Below are positions 42,407 to 52,884 of a stretch of 64,000 nucleotides of DNA, piece after piece. The notes under the pieces were generated by a model. That model was not told the origin of the DNA. It saw nothing but the letters and a program-made list of their open reading frames with translations, and did no database searches. The stretch's first letter is position 1. Each line of letters starts with the position of its first letter. This stretch comes from Enterobacteriaceae endosymbiont of Plateumaris sericea. GTDB taxonomy: Bacteria > Pseudomonadota > Gammaproteobacteria > Enterobacterales > Enterobacteriaceae. The stretch is from NCBI RefSeq assembly GCF_012562605.1, contig NZ_CP046224.1, positions 64,289-128,288 on the forward strand, in the 5' to 3' direction. The translations under genes were made by a program, and so were the position numbers.

Positions 42407-43426
42407 TTATTTTTTTATATAACCTTCATTTATTAAATTAATAATATAATTATAACCAGAACCGTTATTAATAGTATTAAGAACATTTTTAGTATTTTGG
42501 ATTAAATTATTTTTTCCATGTAATTTTAATAAAAAAGCAACATTTACTGCTATAGTATTTTTATAACTAATATTTGTACAATTTCCTTTTAATAATTTTA
42601 TTAAACATTTAGCATTTTCTTCCGGAATTCCTCCAATTAAATCTTTTTTACAAATATAATCTAATCCAAAATCTTTAGGAGTTAATATATAATTAGAAAT
42701 TATATTATTATTTAATTCAAAAACATGAGTTTTACTATGTAATGATATTTCATCCATACCATTACAATGAACCACAGCTGCATGTTTATATTGTAATAAT
42801 TTTAAAGTCTTAATAAGAGGTATTAACAAATTTTTATTATATACACCAATTAAAATTATTTGAGGTTTAGCTGGATTTACTAGTGGTCCTAATATATTTA
42901 AAATAGTTCGTGTTTTTAATTGTTTTCTTATATTCATACAATATGAAAAAAAATTATTGTATTTAGGTGCAAACAAAAAACATAAATTAAAATTATCCAA
43001 TAATTTAAGAGAAATTTTTCTAGATTGATTTAATTGAATACCCATAGCTAATAATACATCAGCAGATCCTGATTTGCTTGATATACAATAATTAATATGT
43101 TTAACTATTTTTAATCCACAAGCAGCTGCAATAAAAGCACTTCCTGTAGAAATATTTAAAGTATTCATATTATCTCCACCAGTACCAACAATATCAGAAA
43201 TAATATATTTAGGTTTAGGAAAATATTTAATTTGATTTGATAAAATTGCATTTACTGCACCAGCAATTTCTTCAGAATTTTCTCCTTTAATTTTCATGGA
43301 TATTAAAATAGCTACTAATTGACTTAAATGTAATTTTTTATTTATAATTGCTGAAAAAAGATAATTACTTTCATCTCTAGAAATATTTTTAGAATTATAT
43401 AATTTATTTAAAATAAAATTAATCAT
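42407..43426 (-). CDS. trpD: Anthranilate phosphoribosyltransferase
   Basis: Adds the phosphoribosyl group of PRPP to anthranilate. The 339-aa protein has the PRPP-binding DIVGTGGDNMNTLNIST segment, the KSGSADVL loop, and GPLVNPAKP followed by the HCNGMDEIS motif. It is separate from trpG, whereas E. coli fuses the two. Prs in this window makes the PRPP substrate. Confidence 0.97.
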   Translation of the reverse strand: MINFILNKLYNSKNISRDESNYLFSAIINKKLHLSQLVAILISMKIKGENSEEIAGAVNAILSNQIKYFPKPKYIISDIVGTGGDNMNTLNISTGSAFIAAACGLKIVKHINYCISSKSGSADVLLAMGIQLNQSRKISLKLLDNFNLCFLFAPKYNNFFSYCMNIRKQLKTRTILNILGPLVNPAKPQIILIGVYNKNLLIPLIKTLKLLQYKHAAVVHCNGMDEISLHSKTHVFELNNNIISNYILTPKDFGLDYICKKDLIGGIPEENAKCLIKLLKGNCTNISYKNTIAVNVAFLLKLHGKNNLIQNTKNVLNTINNGSGYNYIINLINEGYIKK

Positions 43427-43452
43427 TTTATCACTTTATAAAATTATTATTT

Positions 43453-44031
43453 TCAAGATAAAGCCCAATGGATAGTTTGTTTAATTAAAATATTTCCATC
43501 TGGAGTAAGAATAGATTCAGGATGAAATTGAAAACCACATATTCTATTATAATTAAAACGAAAACTCATAATCATATTTTTATATTTTGAATTAATTGTT
43601 AAAATATTAGGTATTTTATTTACAACTAATGAATGATAACGAGCTACATTCATAGGGTTTTTTATACCAAAAAACATTTCTTTATTGTCATGAATAATAG
43701 CAGAAGATTTACCATGTAAAATTTTTTTTGCTTGTATAATACATCCACCATAAGATTCAATTATTGCTTGGTGTCCTAAACATATACCAATAATAGGTAA
43801 TTTACCTATTAAGATTTTTAATAAATTAGGCATAAATCCAGCATTACTTGGTAAACCTGGACCAGGAGATAATAGTAAAATAGGATTTTTTATTTTACTT
43901 AATTTTTTTAATAAGAAATTAATTGGAATATCATTACGATAAATAATTACTTTATGATTTAAAGAACGTATTTGATCAACTAAATTATAAGTAAATGAAT
44001 CAATATTATCCAGAATAAATATATTAGACAT
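43453..44031 (-). CDS. trpG: Anthranilate synthase component II (glutamine amidotransferase)
   Basis: Supplies ammonia from glutamine to TrpE. The 192-aa class I amidotransferase has the Cys nucleophile in GICLGHQAIIESYGG, the oxyanion strand LLSPGPG, and the His/Glu pair in FQFHPESILTPDG. A strong AAGGAGT Shine-Dalgarno lies before ATG 44031. It is a stand-alone protein, 26 bp upstream of trpD and 14 bp after trpE. Confidence 0.97.
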   Translation of the reverse strand: MSNIFILDNIDSFTYNLVDQIRSLNHKVIIYRNDIPINFLLKKLSKIKNPILLLSPGPGLPSNAGFMPNLLKILIGKLPIIGICLGHQAIIESYGGCIIQAKKILHGKSSAIIHDNKEMFFGIKNPMNVARYHSLVVNKIPNILTINSKYKNMIMSFRFNYNRICGFQFHPESILTPDGNILIKQTIHWALS

Positions 44032-44045
44032 TTAATTTTTACTCC

Positions 44046-45611
44046 TTATAATATATTACTTCTTGCTATAGCATTTAAAACTGCTTTTGCTTTACTAAAA
44101 CTTTCATTGGCTTCAGATTGTGGTTCTGAATCTAATACTATTCCTGCTCCTGCTTGTACAGTAGCTATATTATTTTTAATATAAGCAGAACGTATTATAA
44201 TACATGTATCTAAATCTCCATGTGCTGTTAAATAACCGATAGATCCGCCATAACTACCTCTAGGTTCTTTTTCAACTTCAGCTATTAATTGCATAGCACG
44301 TATTTTGGGTGCTCCAGTTAAAGTACCCATATTCATACAGGCACGATAAGCATGTAAAGCATCTAAATCAGTTTTAAGAATACCTATAACTTTAGATACT
44401 AAGTGCATTACATAATAATAACGATCAACTTTTGTTAAATTAGATACATACCTACTACCAGGTATACATATTTTTGCTAAATCATTTCTTGCTAAATCAA
44501 CTAACATTAAATGTTCTGCCATTTCTTTTTGATCTGTTCTCATTTCTAATTCAATACGACTATCTAAATCTAAATTTAAAACATTATTAATATATTTTCT
44601 TGATCGAGTACCGGCGATTGGATATAATTCTACCTGTCTATTTATAGAATTAAATTTTAATGAACTTTCTGGAGAAGCTCCAAATAAAGTAAATTCTTTA
44701 TCTTGCATAAAAAACATATATGGACTAGGATTAATTTTTTTTAAAACATCATAAGCAGCTAAAGGATTATTACATGGTAAAAAAAATTTTCTTGATGGTA
44801 CTACTTGAAAAATTTCTCCTAATTTAATATAAGATTTCATTTTTTTTATTACATTACAATATTCATGATCATTTTGATTACATGTATAAAAAATATTTTT
44901 AATATTTTTTTGTTTAATATTAGTTAAAGGTAATATGATTGTTTTTTTAATTTGTTTATCAAGATCTTCAACACGTTTTTTTAATCTTACAAATTCTTTT
45001 TTATTTGGAATATAAATACTAGCTTGTAAATTTGATATTTTTTTTTTATGATCTATTATTAATAATATTTCAGATAAATAAAAACAATAATCAGGACATA
45101 TATTTTGATATTTTATTATTTTTGGTAATTTTTCAAAATTATATATTAAATCATAAGAAAATAATCCACCTAAAAACATAGATTTTCTTTCTTTATTATT
45201 AGGTAATTTTACTAATTTTAGTATATATCTTAATATATCAAATACGGATAATGATTTTAATCTTGTATCTTCATCTTCAAATTTTTCTATTTGTGGAAAA
45301 TTTAAAAAACGACTATTTATTTTTTTTTTATTAGAGATATGTTTAGGTAAAAATTTATCTAATAATTGTAATAATAAATTTCCATTTTCAGAAAATGATT
45401 TAATTATAACAGTATTTTTAATAGAACTAATTCTTAAGGAACTATCAATAATAAGTAAACTCTGTAAATGTTTTTTACTATTAATATCTACTGATTCTAA
45501 TAATAAAGTATATTTTTTTTTTTTACATAATTTATTAAATATAACAGTAGGATTTTCTATATAAGTAGTTTGAGTAGTAATTAGTTCTAATTTAGGTTTT
45601 ATAATTTTCAT
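44046..45611 (-). CDS. trpE: Anthranilate synthase component I
   Basis: Makes anthranilate from chorismate, the first committed step to tryptophan. The 521-aa protein (E. coli 520) has the chorismate-binding fold with GEIFQVVPSRKF, PSPYMFFMQD, IAGTRSRKY, HLMLVDLARND and YGGSIGYLTAHGDLDT. The LLLESVDINSK segment matches the E. coli feedback-inhibition site with its Ser retained. ATG 45611 after TTGAGAATTATAAT gives the E. coli length; an in-frame GTG 7 codons upstream is less likely. It is the first gene of the trp operon. Confidence 0.97.
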   Translation of the reverse strand: MKIIKPKLELITTQTTYIENPTVIFNKLCKKKKYTLLLESVDINSKKHLQSLLIIDSSLRISSIKNTVIIKSFSENGNLLLQLLDKFLPKHISNKKKINSRFLNFPQIEKFEDEDTRLKSLSVFDILRYILKLVKLPNNKERKSMFLGGLFSYDLIYNFEKLPKIIKYQNICPDYCFYLSEILLIIDHKKKISNLQASIYIPNKKEFVRLKKRVEDLDKQIKKTIILPLTNIKQKNIKNIFYTCNQNDHEYCNVIKKMKSYIKLGEIFQVVPSRKFFLPCNNPLAAYDVLKKINPSPYMFFMQDKEFTLFGASPESSLKFNSINRQVELYPIAGTRSRKYINNVLNLDLDSRIELEMRTDQKEMAEHLMLVDLARNDLAKICIPGSRYVSNLTKVDRYYYVMHLVSKVIGILKTDLDALHAYRACMNMGTLTGAPKIRAMQLIAEVEKEPRGSYGGSIGYLTAHGDLDTCIIIRSAYIKNNIATVQAGAGIVLDSEPQSEANESFSKAKAVLNAIARSNIL

Positions 45612-45791
45612 ATTATAATTCTCAAATTTCACTTATAATATTAGTAACATAATATGATTAAAGTAATAATTAAATATTATTCATATTGATGAAATATGTA
45701 TTTATTAAAAATAAATATTCATAATAAATCAATTTAAATTTACTATAAATAAAATTAATTGTATATAAAAATATATAAATAATTTATTTTA

Positions 45792-46817
45792 TTATACTTT
45801 AAAAAGAAAATGAATTATGTCTCCATTTTTAATAATATAATTTTTACCTTCTAATCTAATTTTTCCTGCTAATTTTAATTTATTTTCATTTTTATAAAAA
45901 ATATAATCATCATAATTTATTACTTTAGCTCTAATAAAACCTCTTTTAATATCACTATGAATTTTTTTTGCAGCTTCTAATGCAATTGTTCCTTTAATAA
46001 TACTCCATGATTTTACTTCTTTTATACCAACGGTATAAAATGTATGTAAATTTAATAAATTAAAACTAGCTATTAAAATTTTATTTAAAAAATAATTTTG
46101 TAATTTATTAATCTTAGTAAATGCTAATTTAGCACATATATTTATAGTATTAAATTTTTTAGATATTAATTCTAATTGATTTAAATATAATTTATTATGT
46201 AATTTATTTTCATTTATATTAGCAATAATCATTATTGGTTTGATAGTTAATAATTTATTATTATTGAGAATTTTAAATTCTTCTGTATTAAAATTTATCG
46301 TATTAAGTAATTTATTTTGTTTTAATTTATTTAAGCAAAAATTTAATAAATTTATAATTTTATTATTTTTTATAGATACATTTGATATTAATTTAATGCA
46401 TAAATTAATATCAAATTGAATAATTTCACTATTAATTATATTAATATCATTAATAGGATTATTATTAGGTAATATATGTGATATATTTTCATCGTTAAAA
46501 AAACGTACCACATGAATAATAGCATTCATTTCTGTTATATTATTTAAAAATTTATTTCCTAATCCATGTCCTTCAGATGCTCCTTTAATTAAACCTGCTA
46601 TATCTACAAATTTAATTGTTGATGGAGTAATTTTTTTTGATTGCACAATTTTAGATAATATTTTTAACTTTTTATCAGGTATATTAACAATACTAATATT
46701 AGGTTCTATTGTACAAAAAGGATAATTAGACGCATTAACATTTGAATTAGTTAATGCATTAAATAATGTTGATTTACCTACATTAGGTAATCCAATTATA
46801 CCACATTTTAATTTCAC
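45792..46817 (-). CDS. ychF: Ribosome-associated ATPase YchF (Obg-like)
   Basis: P-loop NTPase that binds ribosomes and prefers ATP. The 341-aa protein (E. coli 363) has GLPNVGKSTLFNALT, the switch segment FVDIAGLIKGASEGHGLGN and IANINE at the base-recognition position. A C-terminal TGS domain (about residues 255-340) is also present. Deletions lie in the coiled-coil middle. The start is GTG at 46817, behind AAAGGATTAAAA; no nearby ATG is in frame. pth lies 15 bp upstream, as in E. coli. Confidence 0.95.
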   Translation of the reverse strand: MKLKCGIIGLPNVGKSTLFNALTNSNVNASNYPFCTIEPNISIVNIPDKKLKILSKIVQSKKITPSTIKFVDIAGLIKGASEGHGLGNKFLNNITEMNAIIHVVRFFNDENISHILPNNNPINDINIINSEIIQFDINLCIKLISNVSIKNNKIINLLNFCLNKLKQNKLLNTINFNTEEFKILNNNKLLTIKPIMIIANINENKLHNKLYLNQLELISKKFNTINICAKLAFTKINKLQNYFLNKILIASFNLLNLHTFYTVGIKEVKSWSIIKGTIALEAAKKIHSDIKRGFIRAKVINYDDYIFYKNENKLKLAGKIRLEGKNYIIKNGDIIHFLFKV

Positions 46818-46832
46818 TTTTAATCCTTTAAT

Positions 46833-47411
46833 TTATTTAGAGTGGAGATAATTCATAGCTTTATAATAATTATTAGTATTTATAAAAATTTTAACTGCAT
46901 CAATTATATTTTTCATAGCATCATAAATTATTTTTTTTTCAATTATTGTTGGTTTATTTAATACAAAATCATTTATTTTTGATTTGTTTCTAGGATGACC
47001 AATACCTATTCTTAATCTATAAAATAAATTATTATTAAAAGTTTTTATTATATCATTTAATCCATTATGTCCTCCACTTCCTCCACCATATTTAAATCTT
47101 ATTTTTCCAGGAAAAAAATCTAATTCATCATGTATAATTAAAATATTATTTAAATGAATTTTATAAAAAGAAGATGTAAGTAATATTGATTTACCAGAAT
47201 TATTTACAAAAGAATTAGGAATTAACAAAATTATTTTTTTATTATATAAATAAATAGAACCAATATAACTATATAATTTTTCTATTTTTTTTAAATTTAT
47301 TTTAAAGTAATTAGCAAGATTATAGATATAATCAGATCCAATATTATGACGTGATCCAATAAATTTTGTTCCTATATTTCCTAAACCAACAATTATTTTA
47401 ATAGTATTCAA
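46833..47411 (-). CDS. pth: Peptidyl-tRNA hydrolase
   Basis: Releases tRNA from peptidyl-tRNA that falls off ribosomes. The 192-aa protein (E. coli 194) has IVGLGNIGTKFIGSRHNIG with catalytic His, NNSGKSI, and IIHDELDFFPGKIRFKYGGGSGGHNGL with Asp. The start is TTG at 47411 with TAGGAT about 11 nt upstream; there is no suitable ATG. It lies between prs and ychF, an abbreviated form of the E. coli order. Confidence 0.96.
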   Translation of the reverse strand: MNTIKIIVGLGNIGTKFIGSRHNIGSDYIYNLANYFKINLKKIEKLYSYIGSIYLYNKKIILLIPNSFVNNSGKSILLTSSFYKIHLNNILIIHDELDFFPGKIRFKYGGGSGGHNGLNDIIKTFNNNLFYRLRIGIGHPRNKSKINDFVLNKPTIIEKKIIYDAMKNIIDAVKIFINTNNYYKAMNYLHSK

Positions 47412-47429
47412 ATAATAATATATCCTATA

Positions 47430-48380
47430 TTAATTTTTAAACATTACAGAAATAGATTCTTCATTATTAATTCTACGAATAGATTCTGCAAGCATTTCTG
47501 ATAAAGTTAATTTTCTTATATTTTTTAATTTTTTTATTTTATTTGATAATGGAATAGTATCACATACAATAATTTCATCTATTAAAGAATTAGAAAAATT
47601 ATTTATAGCATTACCAGAAAAAATTGGATGAGTTGCATATGCAAAAACACGTTTAGCTCCATTATTTTTTAATACTTTTGCTGCTTGACATAATGTACCT
47701 CCTGTATCAATAATATCATCTATTAAAATACAATCTCGATCTACAATATCTCCAATAATATGCATAACTTCAGATACATTTGATTTAGATCTTCTTTTAT
47801 CTATTATAGCCATATCAGTACCATTTAATAATGTTGTTGCTATTGTTCTAGCACGTATAACACCTCCAATATCTGGAGATACTATTACAGGTTTATTTAA
47901 AAATAATTTTGTCATATCTTCTATAAAAATAGAACTACTAAAAACATTATCTACAGGAATATCAAAAAAACCTTGAATTTGTTCTGCGTGTAAATCTACT
48001 GTTAAAACTCTATCTATTCCTACACCAGATAAAAAATCAGCTATAACTTTTGCTGTAATAGGAACTCTTGCAGATCTTAATCTACGATCTTGTCTTGAAT
48101 ATCCAAAATATGGAATGACTGCTGTTATTCTACCTGCAGAAGCTCTTCTTAATGCATCTGCTATAATAATTAATTCAATTAAATTATCATTTGTAGGATT
48201 ACAAGTAGATTGAATTATAAAAACATCATCTCCTCTAACATTTTCATTTATTTGAACAGAGATTTCTCCATCACTAAATTTACCTACATATGCTTTTCCT
48301 AAATTAGTATATAAATGACTTGCTATTTTTTGTGCTAATTCTGGAATAGCATTTCCAGAAAATAATTTCATATTAGACAT
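47430..48380 (-). CDS. prs: Ribose-phosphate pyrophosphokinase
   Basis: Makes PRPP from ribose-5-phosphate and ATP, feeding nucleotide and tryptophan synthesis. The 316-aa protein (E. coli 315) has [18 protein letters not shown], the ATP-loop region [10 protein letters not shown], the metal-binding [14 protein letters not shown] and the PRPP site [27 protein letters not shown] precedes ATG 48380. Conservation is higher than for most neighbours. ispE, lolB and hemA, which separate prs from prfA in E. coli, are absent from the 224-bp gap. Confidence 0.98.
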   Translation of the reverse strand: MSNMKLFSGNAIPELAQKIASHLYTNLGKAYVGKFSDGEISVQINENVRGDDVFIIQSTCNPTNDNLIELIIIADALRRASAGRITAVIPYFGYSRQDRRLRSARVPITAKVIADFLSGVGIDRVLTVDLHAEQIQGFFDIPVDNVFSSSIFIEDMTKLFLNKPVIVSPDIGGVIRARTIATTLLNGTDMAIIDKRRSKSNVSEVMHIIGDIVDRDCILIDDIIDTGGTLCQAAKVLKNNGAKRVFAYATHPIFSGNAINNFSNSLIDEIIVCDTIPLSNKIKKLKNIRKLTLSEMLAESIRRINNEESISVMFKN

Positions 48381-48604
48381 GAAATTTTCCTTAAATCATA
48401 TTATTTAAATAATAATTTTTTAATAATTTTAAAATTTTTAAATATATCTAAAAATATCATATATATGATAAAATATATTATATATTATTAATATAATTTT
48501 ATAAATTTTAAAATTTTTTATTTATTATATTAATTTAATTAAATTATTTAATTAATTTGTTATATATTCTATTTAAATAAAATTTATAAAATAAAATTTA
48601 ATTT

Positions 48605-49696
48605 ATGAATCATTCTATTATTAAACAACTTAATTTATTACATAAACGTTATATATATATTGAAAAAGAATTAAGTAATTATAAAGTATATAATAATCAA
48701 GAAAATTTACGCATTTTATCAATAGAATATGTTGGTTTATCTAATATAATCAAACTATTTATAGAATGGAAAAAATTAGAATTAGAATTAAATAATAATC
48801 AAGAATTATTATATGATGAAGAAATATATTCTATTGTTTTAGAAGATAATAAAAATATTAAAATTAAACAAAAAAAAATTGAAAAAGAAATTACAATACT
48901 TTTATTATCTAAAAATAATGATGAAAATAATAGAAATTGTTTTTTAGAAATTAGAGCAGGTTCAGGAGGTAATGAAGCAGCTATTTTTGTAGGAAATATT
49001 TATAGAATGTATATTCGTTATGCTGAATCAAAAAATTGGAAAGTTAAAATAATTAATGTTCATTATGGTGAATATGGAGGATATAAAGAAATTATATTAA
49101 AAATAATTGGAAATGGTGCGTATGGAAAATTAAGATTTGAATCAGGAGGTCATAGAGTACAAAGAGTTCCTGAAACAGAATCACAAGGAAGAGTTCATAC
49201 TTCTACGTGTACTGTAGCAGTTATGCCAGAATTATCTAAATCTGAAATGCCAGAAATTAATAATAATGATTTAAAAATTGATACTTTTCGTTCTTCTGGT
49301 GCAGGGGGTCAACATGTTAATACAACTGATTCTGCTATACGTATTACTCATGTACCTACAGGTATTGTTGTAGAATGTCAAGATGAAAGATCTCAACATA
49401 AAAATAAATCTAAAGCTTTATCAGTACTAGTGGCAAGAATTAATGCAGCAGAAATAGCAAAAAGAAATAAAAATGAGTCATTAACAAGAAAAAATTTATT
49501 AGGGACTGGAGATCGTTCTGATAGAAATAGAACATATAATTTTATTCAAAAAAGAGTAACAGATCATCGTATTAATTTAACAATTTATCGATTAGATGAA
49601 ATTATGAATGGAAAATTAGATATCTTAATTGAACATATTATAAATAAATATCATACTGATTTATTATTATCTGCATCAAAAATAAATGAAAATTAA
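48605..49696 (+). CDS. prfA: Peptide chain release factor 1
   Basis: Recognises UAA and UAG and triggers peptide release. The 363-aa protein (E. coli 360) has the PxT codon-recognition motif as PET in [13 protein letters not shown], and the catalytic GGQ in [15 protein letters not shown]. The C-terminal [11 protein letters not shown] segment is conserved. prmC, which methylates the GGQ glutamine, overlaps its end by 11 bp. Confidence 0.98.
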   Translation: MNHSIIKQLNLLHKRYIYIEKELSNYKVYNNQENLRILSIEYVGLSNIIKLFIEWKKLELELNNNQELLYDEEIYSIVLEDNKNIKIKQKKIEKEITILLLSKNNDENNRNCFLEIRAGSGGNEAAIFVGNIYRMYIRYAESKNWKVKIINVHYGEYGGYKEIILKIIGNGAYGKLRFESGGHRVQRVPETESQGRVHTSTCTVAVMPELSKSEMPEINNNDLKIDTFRSSGAGGQHVNTTDSAIRITHVPTGIVVECQDERSQHKNKSKALSVLVARINAAEIAKRNKNESLTRKNLLGTGDRSDRNRTYNFIQKRVTDHRINLTIYRLDEIMNGKLDILIEHIINKYHTDLLLSASKINEN

Positions 49697-50528
49697 AACA
49701 TGGTTATATTATGCTGGTATTATTTTAAAAAAAAATAAAATATATTCATATAAATTAGAATCTGAAATATTACTTTCTTTTGTTATTAATAAATCTAAAT
49801 TTTGGATTTATGAATTTTATGAAACATACTTAAATAATACACAATTAAAAAAATTAATGCATTTTTTAAATAGAAGAATTCATGGTGAACCAATTGCTTA
49901 CATATTAGGATTTTGTGAATTTTGGTCGTTAAAAATAAATGTTTCACCATTAACTTTTATCCCTAGATCAGATACTGAAATTTTAGTAGAACATACATTA
50001 AAAAAAATTACATTTAATACAAAAAATATATTAGATTTGGGAACAGGAACTGGAGCTATAGCATTAGCTATAGCTAGTGAATATAATAAATTAAATATTA
50101 CTGGAATAGATATTATTCCAGAATTAATTAATATTGCAAAAAGTAATGCAAATAAATTATCAATTTATAATGTTAGTTTTATACAAAGTAATTGGTTTAG
50201 TAATTTAAATAATAAAAAATTTGATATTATTGTAAGTAATCCTCCTTATATTAAATATAAAGATTATTTTTTTTTAGATAAAAGTATAAAATTTGAACCA
50301 ATATCTTCTTTAATTGCAGAAGATAATGGATTATCTAATTTCAATTCTATTATTTTACAATCTATGAAATATTTAAATAATTTTGGATGGATAATTTTAG
50401 AACATGCATTTAATCAATCTAAACAAATTATAAAAATATTAAAAGAAAAAAAATTTAAAAATATTAAAACTTGTATAGATTATAGCGGTAATGAAAGAAT
50501 AACTTATGGACAAAAAATTAAATTTTAA
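49686..50528 (+). CDS. prmC: Release factor glutamine methyltransferase
   Basis: Methylates the GGQ glutamine of release factors with SAM. The 280-aa protein (E. coli 277) has an N-terminal helical domain. The Rossmann methyltransferase domain carries the SAM loop [15 protein letters not shown] and the catalytic NPPY in [11 protein letters not shown]. It overlaps prfA, so its translation is coupled to its substrate. Confidence 0.97.
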   Translation: MKIKTWLYYAGIILKKNKIYSYKLESEILLSFVINKSKFWIYEFYETYLNNTQLKKLMHFLNRRIHGEPIAYILGFCEFWSLKINVSPLTFIPRSDTEILVEHTLKKITFNTKNILDLGTGTGAIALAIASEYNKLNITGIDIIPELINIAKSNANKLSIYNVSFIQSNWFSNLNNKKFDIIVSNPPYIKYKDYFFLDKSIKFEPISSLIAEDNGLSNFNSIILQSMKYLNNFGWIILEHAFNQSKQIIKILKEKKFKNIKTCIDYSGNERITYGQKIKF

Positions 50529-50723
50529 TTTTTTTTTAATAATTTTAATAAATTAAAATAATTGTATTGTTATATAAATAAATATCACTATAATAGTAAT
50601 AATTATCATGACTATTAAATAAAAAATAATTTTATTTACTTAATTTATAGGTTTAAAAAATTTAATTTTAAATTAATTATTTTTAATCTTATAAAATTAT
50701 ATTTTTTAACATAAAAGAAAAAA

Positions 50724-52016
50724 ATGCAACAAAATAATAATTCATCTAATTTTAATAATATAAAATTAAAAAAAAAATTAAAATTATTTAATAAAAATAA
50801 ATTATTAGCAATTGATCATAGAATATTTGGTAAAAAACTTGATTTATATCATTTTCAGAATGAATCACCAGGAATGGTTTTTTGGCATAATAATGGTTAT
50901 ATTATTTTTCATTTATTAGAAAATTTTTTACGAATAAAACTTCAAAAATATAATTATCAAGAAGTTAAAACACCACTAATAACAGATAGTATAATTTGGA
51001 AAAATACAGGACATTGGAAAATTTATAAAGATGCGATGTTTAGTACTTTTTCAGAAAATAGAGATTATTGTGTTAAACCTATGAATTGTCCTGGACATAT
51101 ACAAATTTTTCAACAAGGTTTAAAATCATATAAAGATTTACCTTTAAGAATAGCAGAATTTGGTATTTGTCATAGAAATGAACCATCAGGTTCTTTACAT
51201 GGTTTAATGAGATTACGTAGTTTTACTCAGGATGATGCTCATATATTTTGTACACAAGAACAAGTTGCAATAGAAATTGAAAATTGTATTAATATGATGC
51301 GTGAAATTTATCAAATTTTTGGTTTTAAAAAATTTTTAGTAAAATTATCTACAAGACCAAATAATCGTATTGGTAATGACGATATATGGGATCAATCTGA
51401 AAAAGATTTAGCTATAGTTTTAAAAAAATTAAATATTGTTTTTAATTATCAAATTGGAGAAGGAGCTTTTTATGGACCAAAAATAGAATTTTCTTTTTTT
51501 GATTGCTTAAATCGTGAATGGCAATGTGGTACAATACAATTAGATTTTACATTACCAAATTGTTTAAATTTATTTTATATTAATTCTGAAAATAAACGTA
51601 AAACACCTATAATAATTCATCGTGCTGTTTTAGGTTCTATAGAAAGATTTATTGGTATTCTTCTAGAAGAATATTCCGGTTATTTACCTATTTGGTTAAC
51701 TCCGTTACAAATTATTATAATTAATGTAAGTCAAAAACATATTCATTATGCTATTAATTTATTAGAAATAATAAAAAAAAATAATATTCGTGTTAAAGCA
51801 GATTTAAAAAATGAAAAAATATCTTTTAAAATTAGACAATATACTATACAACATATACCTTATATTTTAATATGTGGAGATAAAGAAGTAAAAAATAATA
51901 CAGTATCAATTCGTGATTGTTTTGGTAAAGATTTGGGAATTATGAAGATTCATGATATTATTAATAAAGTAAAAAAAGAAATTAGTAATTATGATATTCA
52001 TCAATTGGAGGAATAG
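50724..52016 (+). CDS. thrS: Threonyl-tRNA synthetase lacking TGS and editing domains
   Basis: Charges tRNA-Thr. The protein has 430 aa against 642 in E. coli. It begins with a short Asn/Lys-rich stretch and joins the family at DHRIFGKKLDLYHF, the start of the catalytic core. The zinc ligands Cys in MNCPGH, His in DDAHIF and His in IHRAVLGS are present, as are the class II motifs and the C-terminal anticodon-binding domain. The N-terminal TGS and N2 editing domains are wholly missing, and the 195-bp gap upstream holds no remnant. infC follows after 3 bp as in E. coli. Confidence 0.96.
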   Translation: MQQNNNSSNFNNIKLKKKLKLFNKNKLLAIDHRIFGKKLDLYHFQNESPGMVFWHNNGYIIFHLLENFLRIKLQKYNYQEVKTPLITDSIIWKNTGHWKIYKDAMFSTFSENRDYCVKPMNCPGHIQIFQQGLKSYKDLPLRIAEFGICHRNEPSGSLHGLMRLRSFTQDDAHIFCTQEQVAIEIENCINMMREIYQIFGFKKFLVKLSTRPNNRIGNDDIWDQSEKDLAIVLKKLNIVFNYQIGEGAFYGPKIEFSFFDCLNREWQCGTIQLDFTLPNCLNLFYINSENKRKTPIIIHRAVLGSIERFIGILLEEYSGYLPIWLTPLQIIIINVSQKHIHYAINLLEIIKKNNIRVKADLKNEKISFKIRQYTIQHIPYILICGDKEVKNNTVSIRDCFGKDLGIMKIHDIINKVKKEISNYDIHQLEE

Positions 52017-52019
52017 GAT

Positions 52020-52559
52020 ATTAAAAGTGTAAAAAAAATAATACAACTAAGACCTAATAAAATAAATGAAGATATTAAAACCAATACAATTAGATTAATA
52101 GGTTCTAAAGGAGAACAAGTTGGTATTGTTGATTTAAAAGTTGCATTAATGAAAGCAAAAGAAATTGGATTTGATTTAGTAGAAATTAGTCCAAAAGCAA
52201 TTCCTCCTGTATGTCGTATAATGAATTATGGTAAATTTTTATATGCAAAAAATAAAGCATCAAGAAAACAAAAGAAAAAACAAAAAATTATTCAATTAAA
52301 AGAAATTAAATTTAGACCAGGTACAGATGAAGGAGATTATCAAGTTAAATTACGTAATTTAATTCGTTTTTTACAAAAGGGAGATAAAATCAAAGTAACT
52401 CTTAGGTTTAGAGGAAGAGAAATGGTACATATAAAAATTGGTTTCGATATGTTAAATAGAATAAAAAATGATTTAGATTATTTATCCTTAGTTGAATATT
52501 TTCCTAAAAAAATTGAAGGACGTCAAATGATAATGATATTAATACCTAAAAAAAAATAA
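52020..52559 (+). CDS. infC: Translation initiation factor IF-3
   Basis: Binds the 30S subunit, checks the start codon and prevents premature 50S joining. Read from ATT at 52020, the product has 179 aa (E. coli 180). It runs from the NKINEDI... N-domain to [13 protein letters not shown], with all conserved blocks such as [20 protein letters not shown]. The first ATG, at 52149, would remove the N-terminal domain. The ATT lies at the same place as the rare AUU start of E. coli infC, 3 bp after the thrS stop and behind GGAGGAATAGG. Confidence 0.95.
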   Translation: MKSVKKIIQLRPNKINEDIKTNTIRLIGSKGEQVGIVDLKVALMKAKEIGFDLVEISPKAIPPVCRIMNYGKFLYAKNKASRKQKKKQKIIQLKEIKFRPGTDEGDYQVKLRNLIRFLQKGDKIKVTLRFRGREMVHIKIGFDMLNRIKNDLDYLSLVEYFPKKIEGRQMIMILIPKKK

Positions 52560-52640
52560 CCGTAAAATTTATTAATACAAGTTATTTTAAACTATTTACA
52601 TTATTCTTTATTTAATAATATTTTTTGGGTTAAAATAAAT

Positions 52641-52838
52641 ATGTTAAAACTTAAAACATTACGTAGTGCTGCAAAACGTTTTAAAAAAACAAGTTCTGGA
52701 AAATTTAAACATAAACAAGCTAATTTAAGACATCTTTTAACGAAAAAAAAAACTAAACGAAAACGTTTATTAAGGAAAAAAAAATTAGCTTTTAAAGGAG
52801 ATTCACATTCATTAATAGCTTGTTTACCATATTTATAA
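52641..52838 (+). CDS. rpmI: 50S ribosomal protein L35
   Basis: Small basic protein of the large subunit, 65 aa as in E. coli. [27 protein letters not shown] and the [15 protein letters not shown] segment identify it. It keeps the E. coli position between infC and rplT. Confidence 0.97.
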   Translation: MLKLKTLRSAAKRFKKTSSGKFKHKQANLRHLLTKKKTKRKRLLRKKKLAFKGDSHSLIACLPYL

Positions 52839-52884
52839 GGAAACTTATAGAAATATAATTTAAAATAGGAGATATTTAAATTAC

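Noticed and set aside
45612-45791. trpL leader or TrpR operator
   Set aside because: No short frame with TGG codons and no ACTAGT-type palindrome; a small A+T hairpin near 45700 has no following T-run.
52149-52559. infC beginning at ATG 52149
   Set aside because: It would delete the N-terminal domain of IF-3, which is conserved upstream in frame back to ATT 52020.
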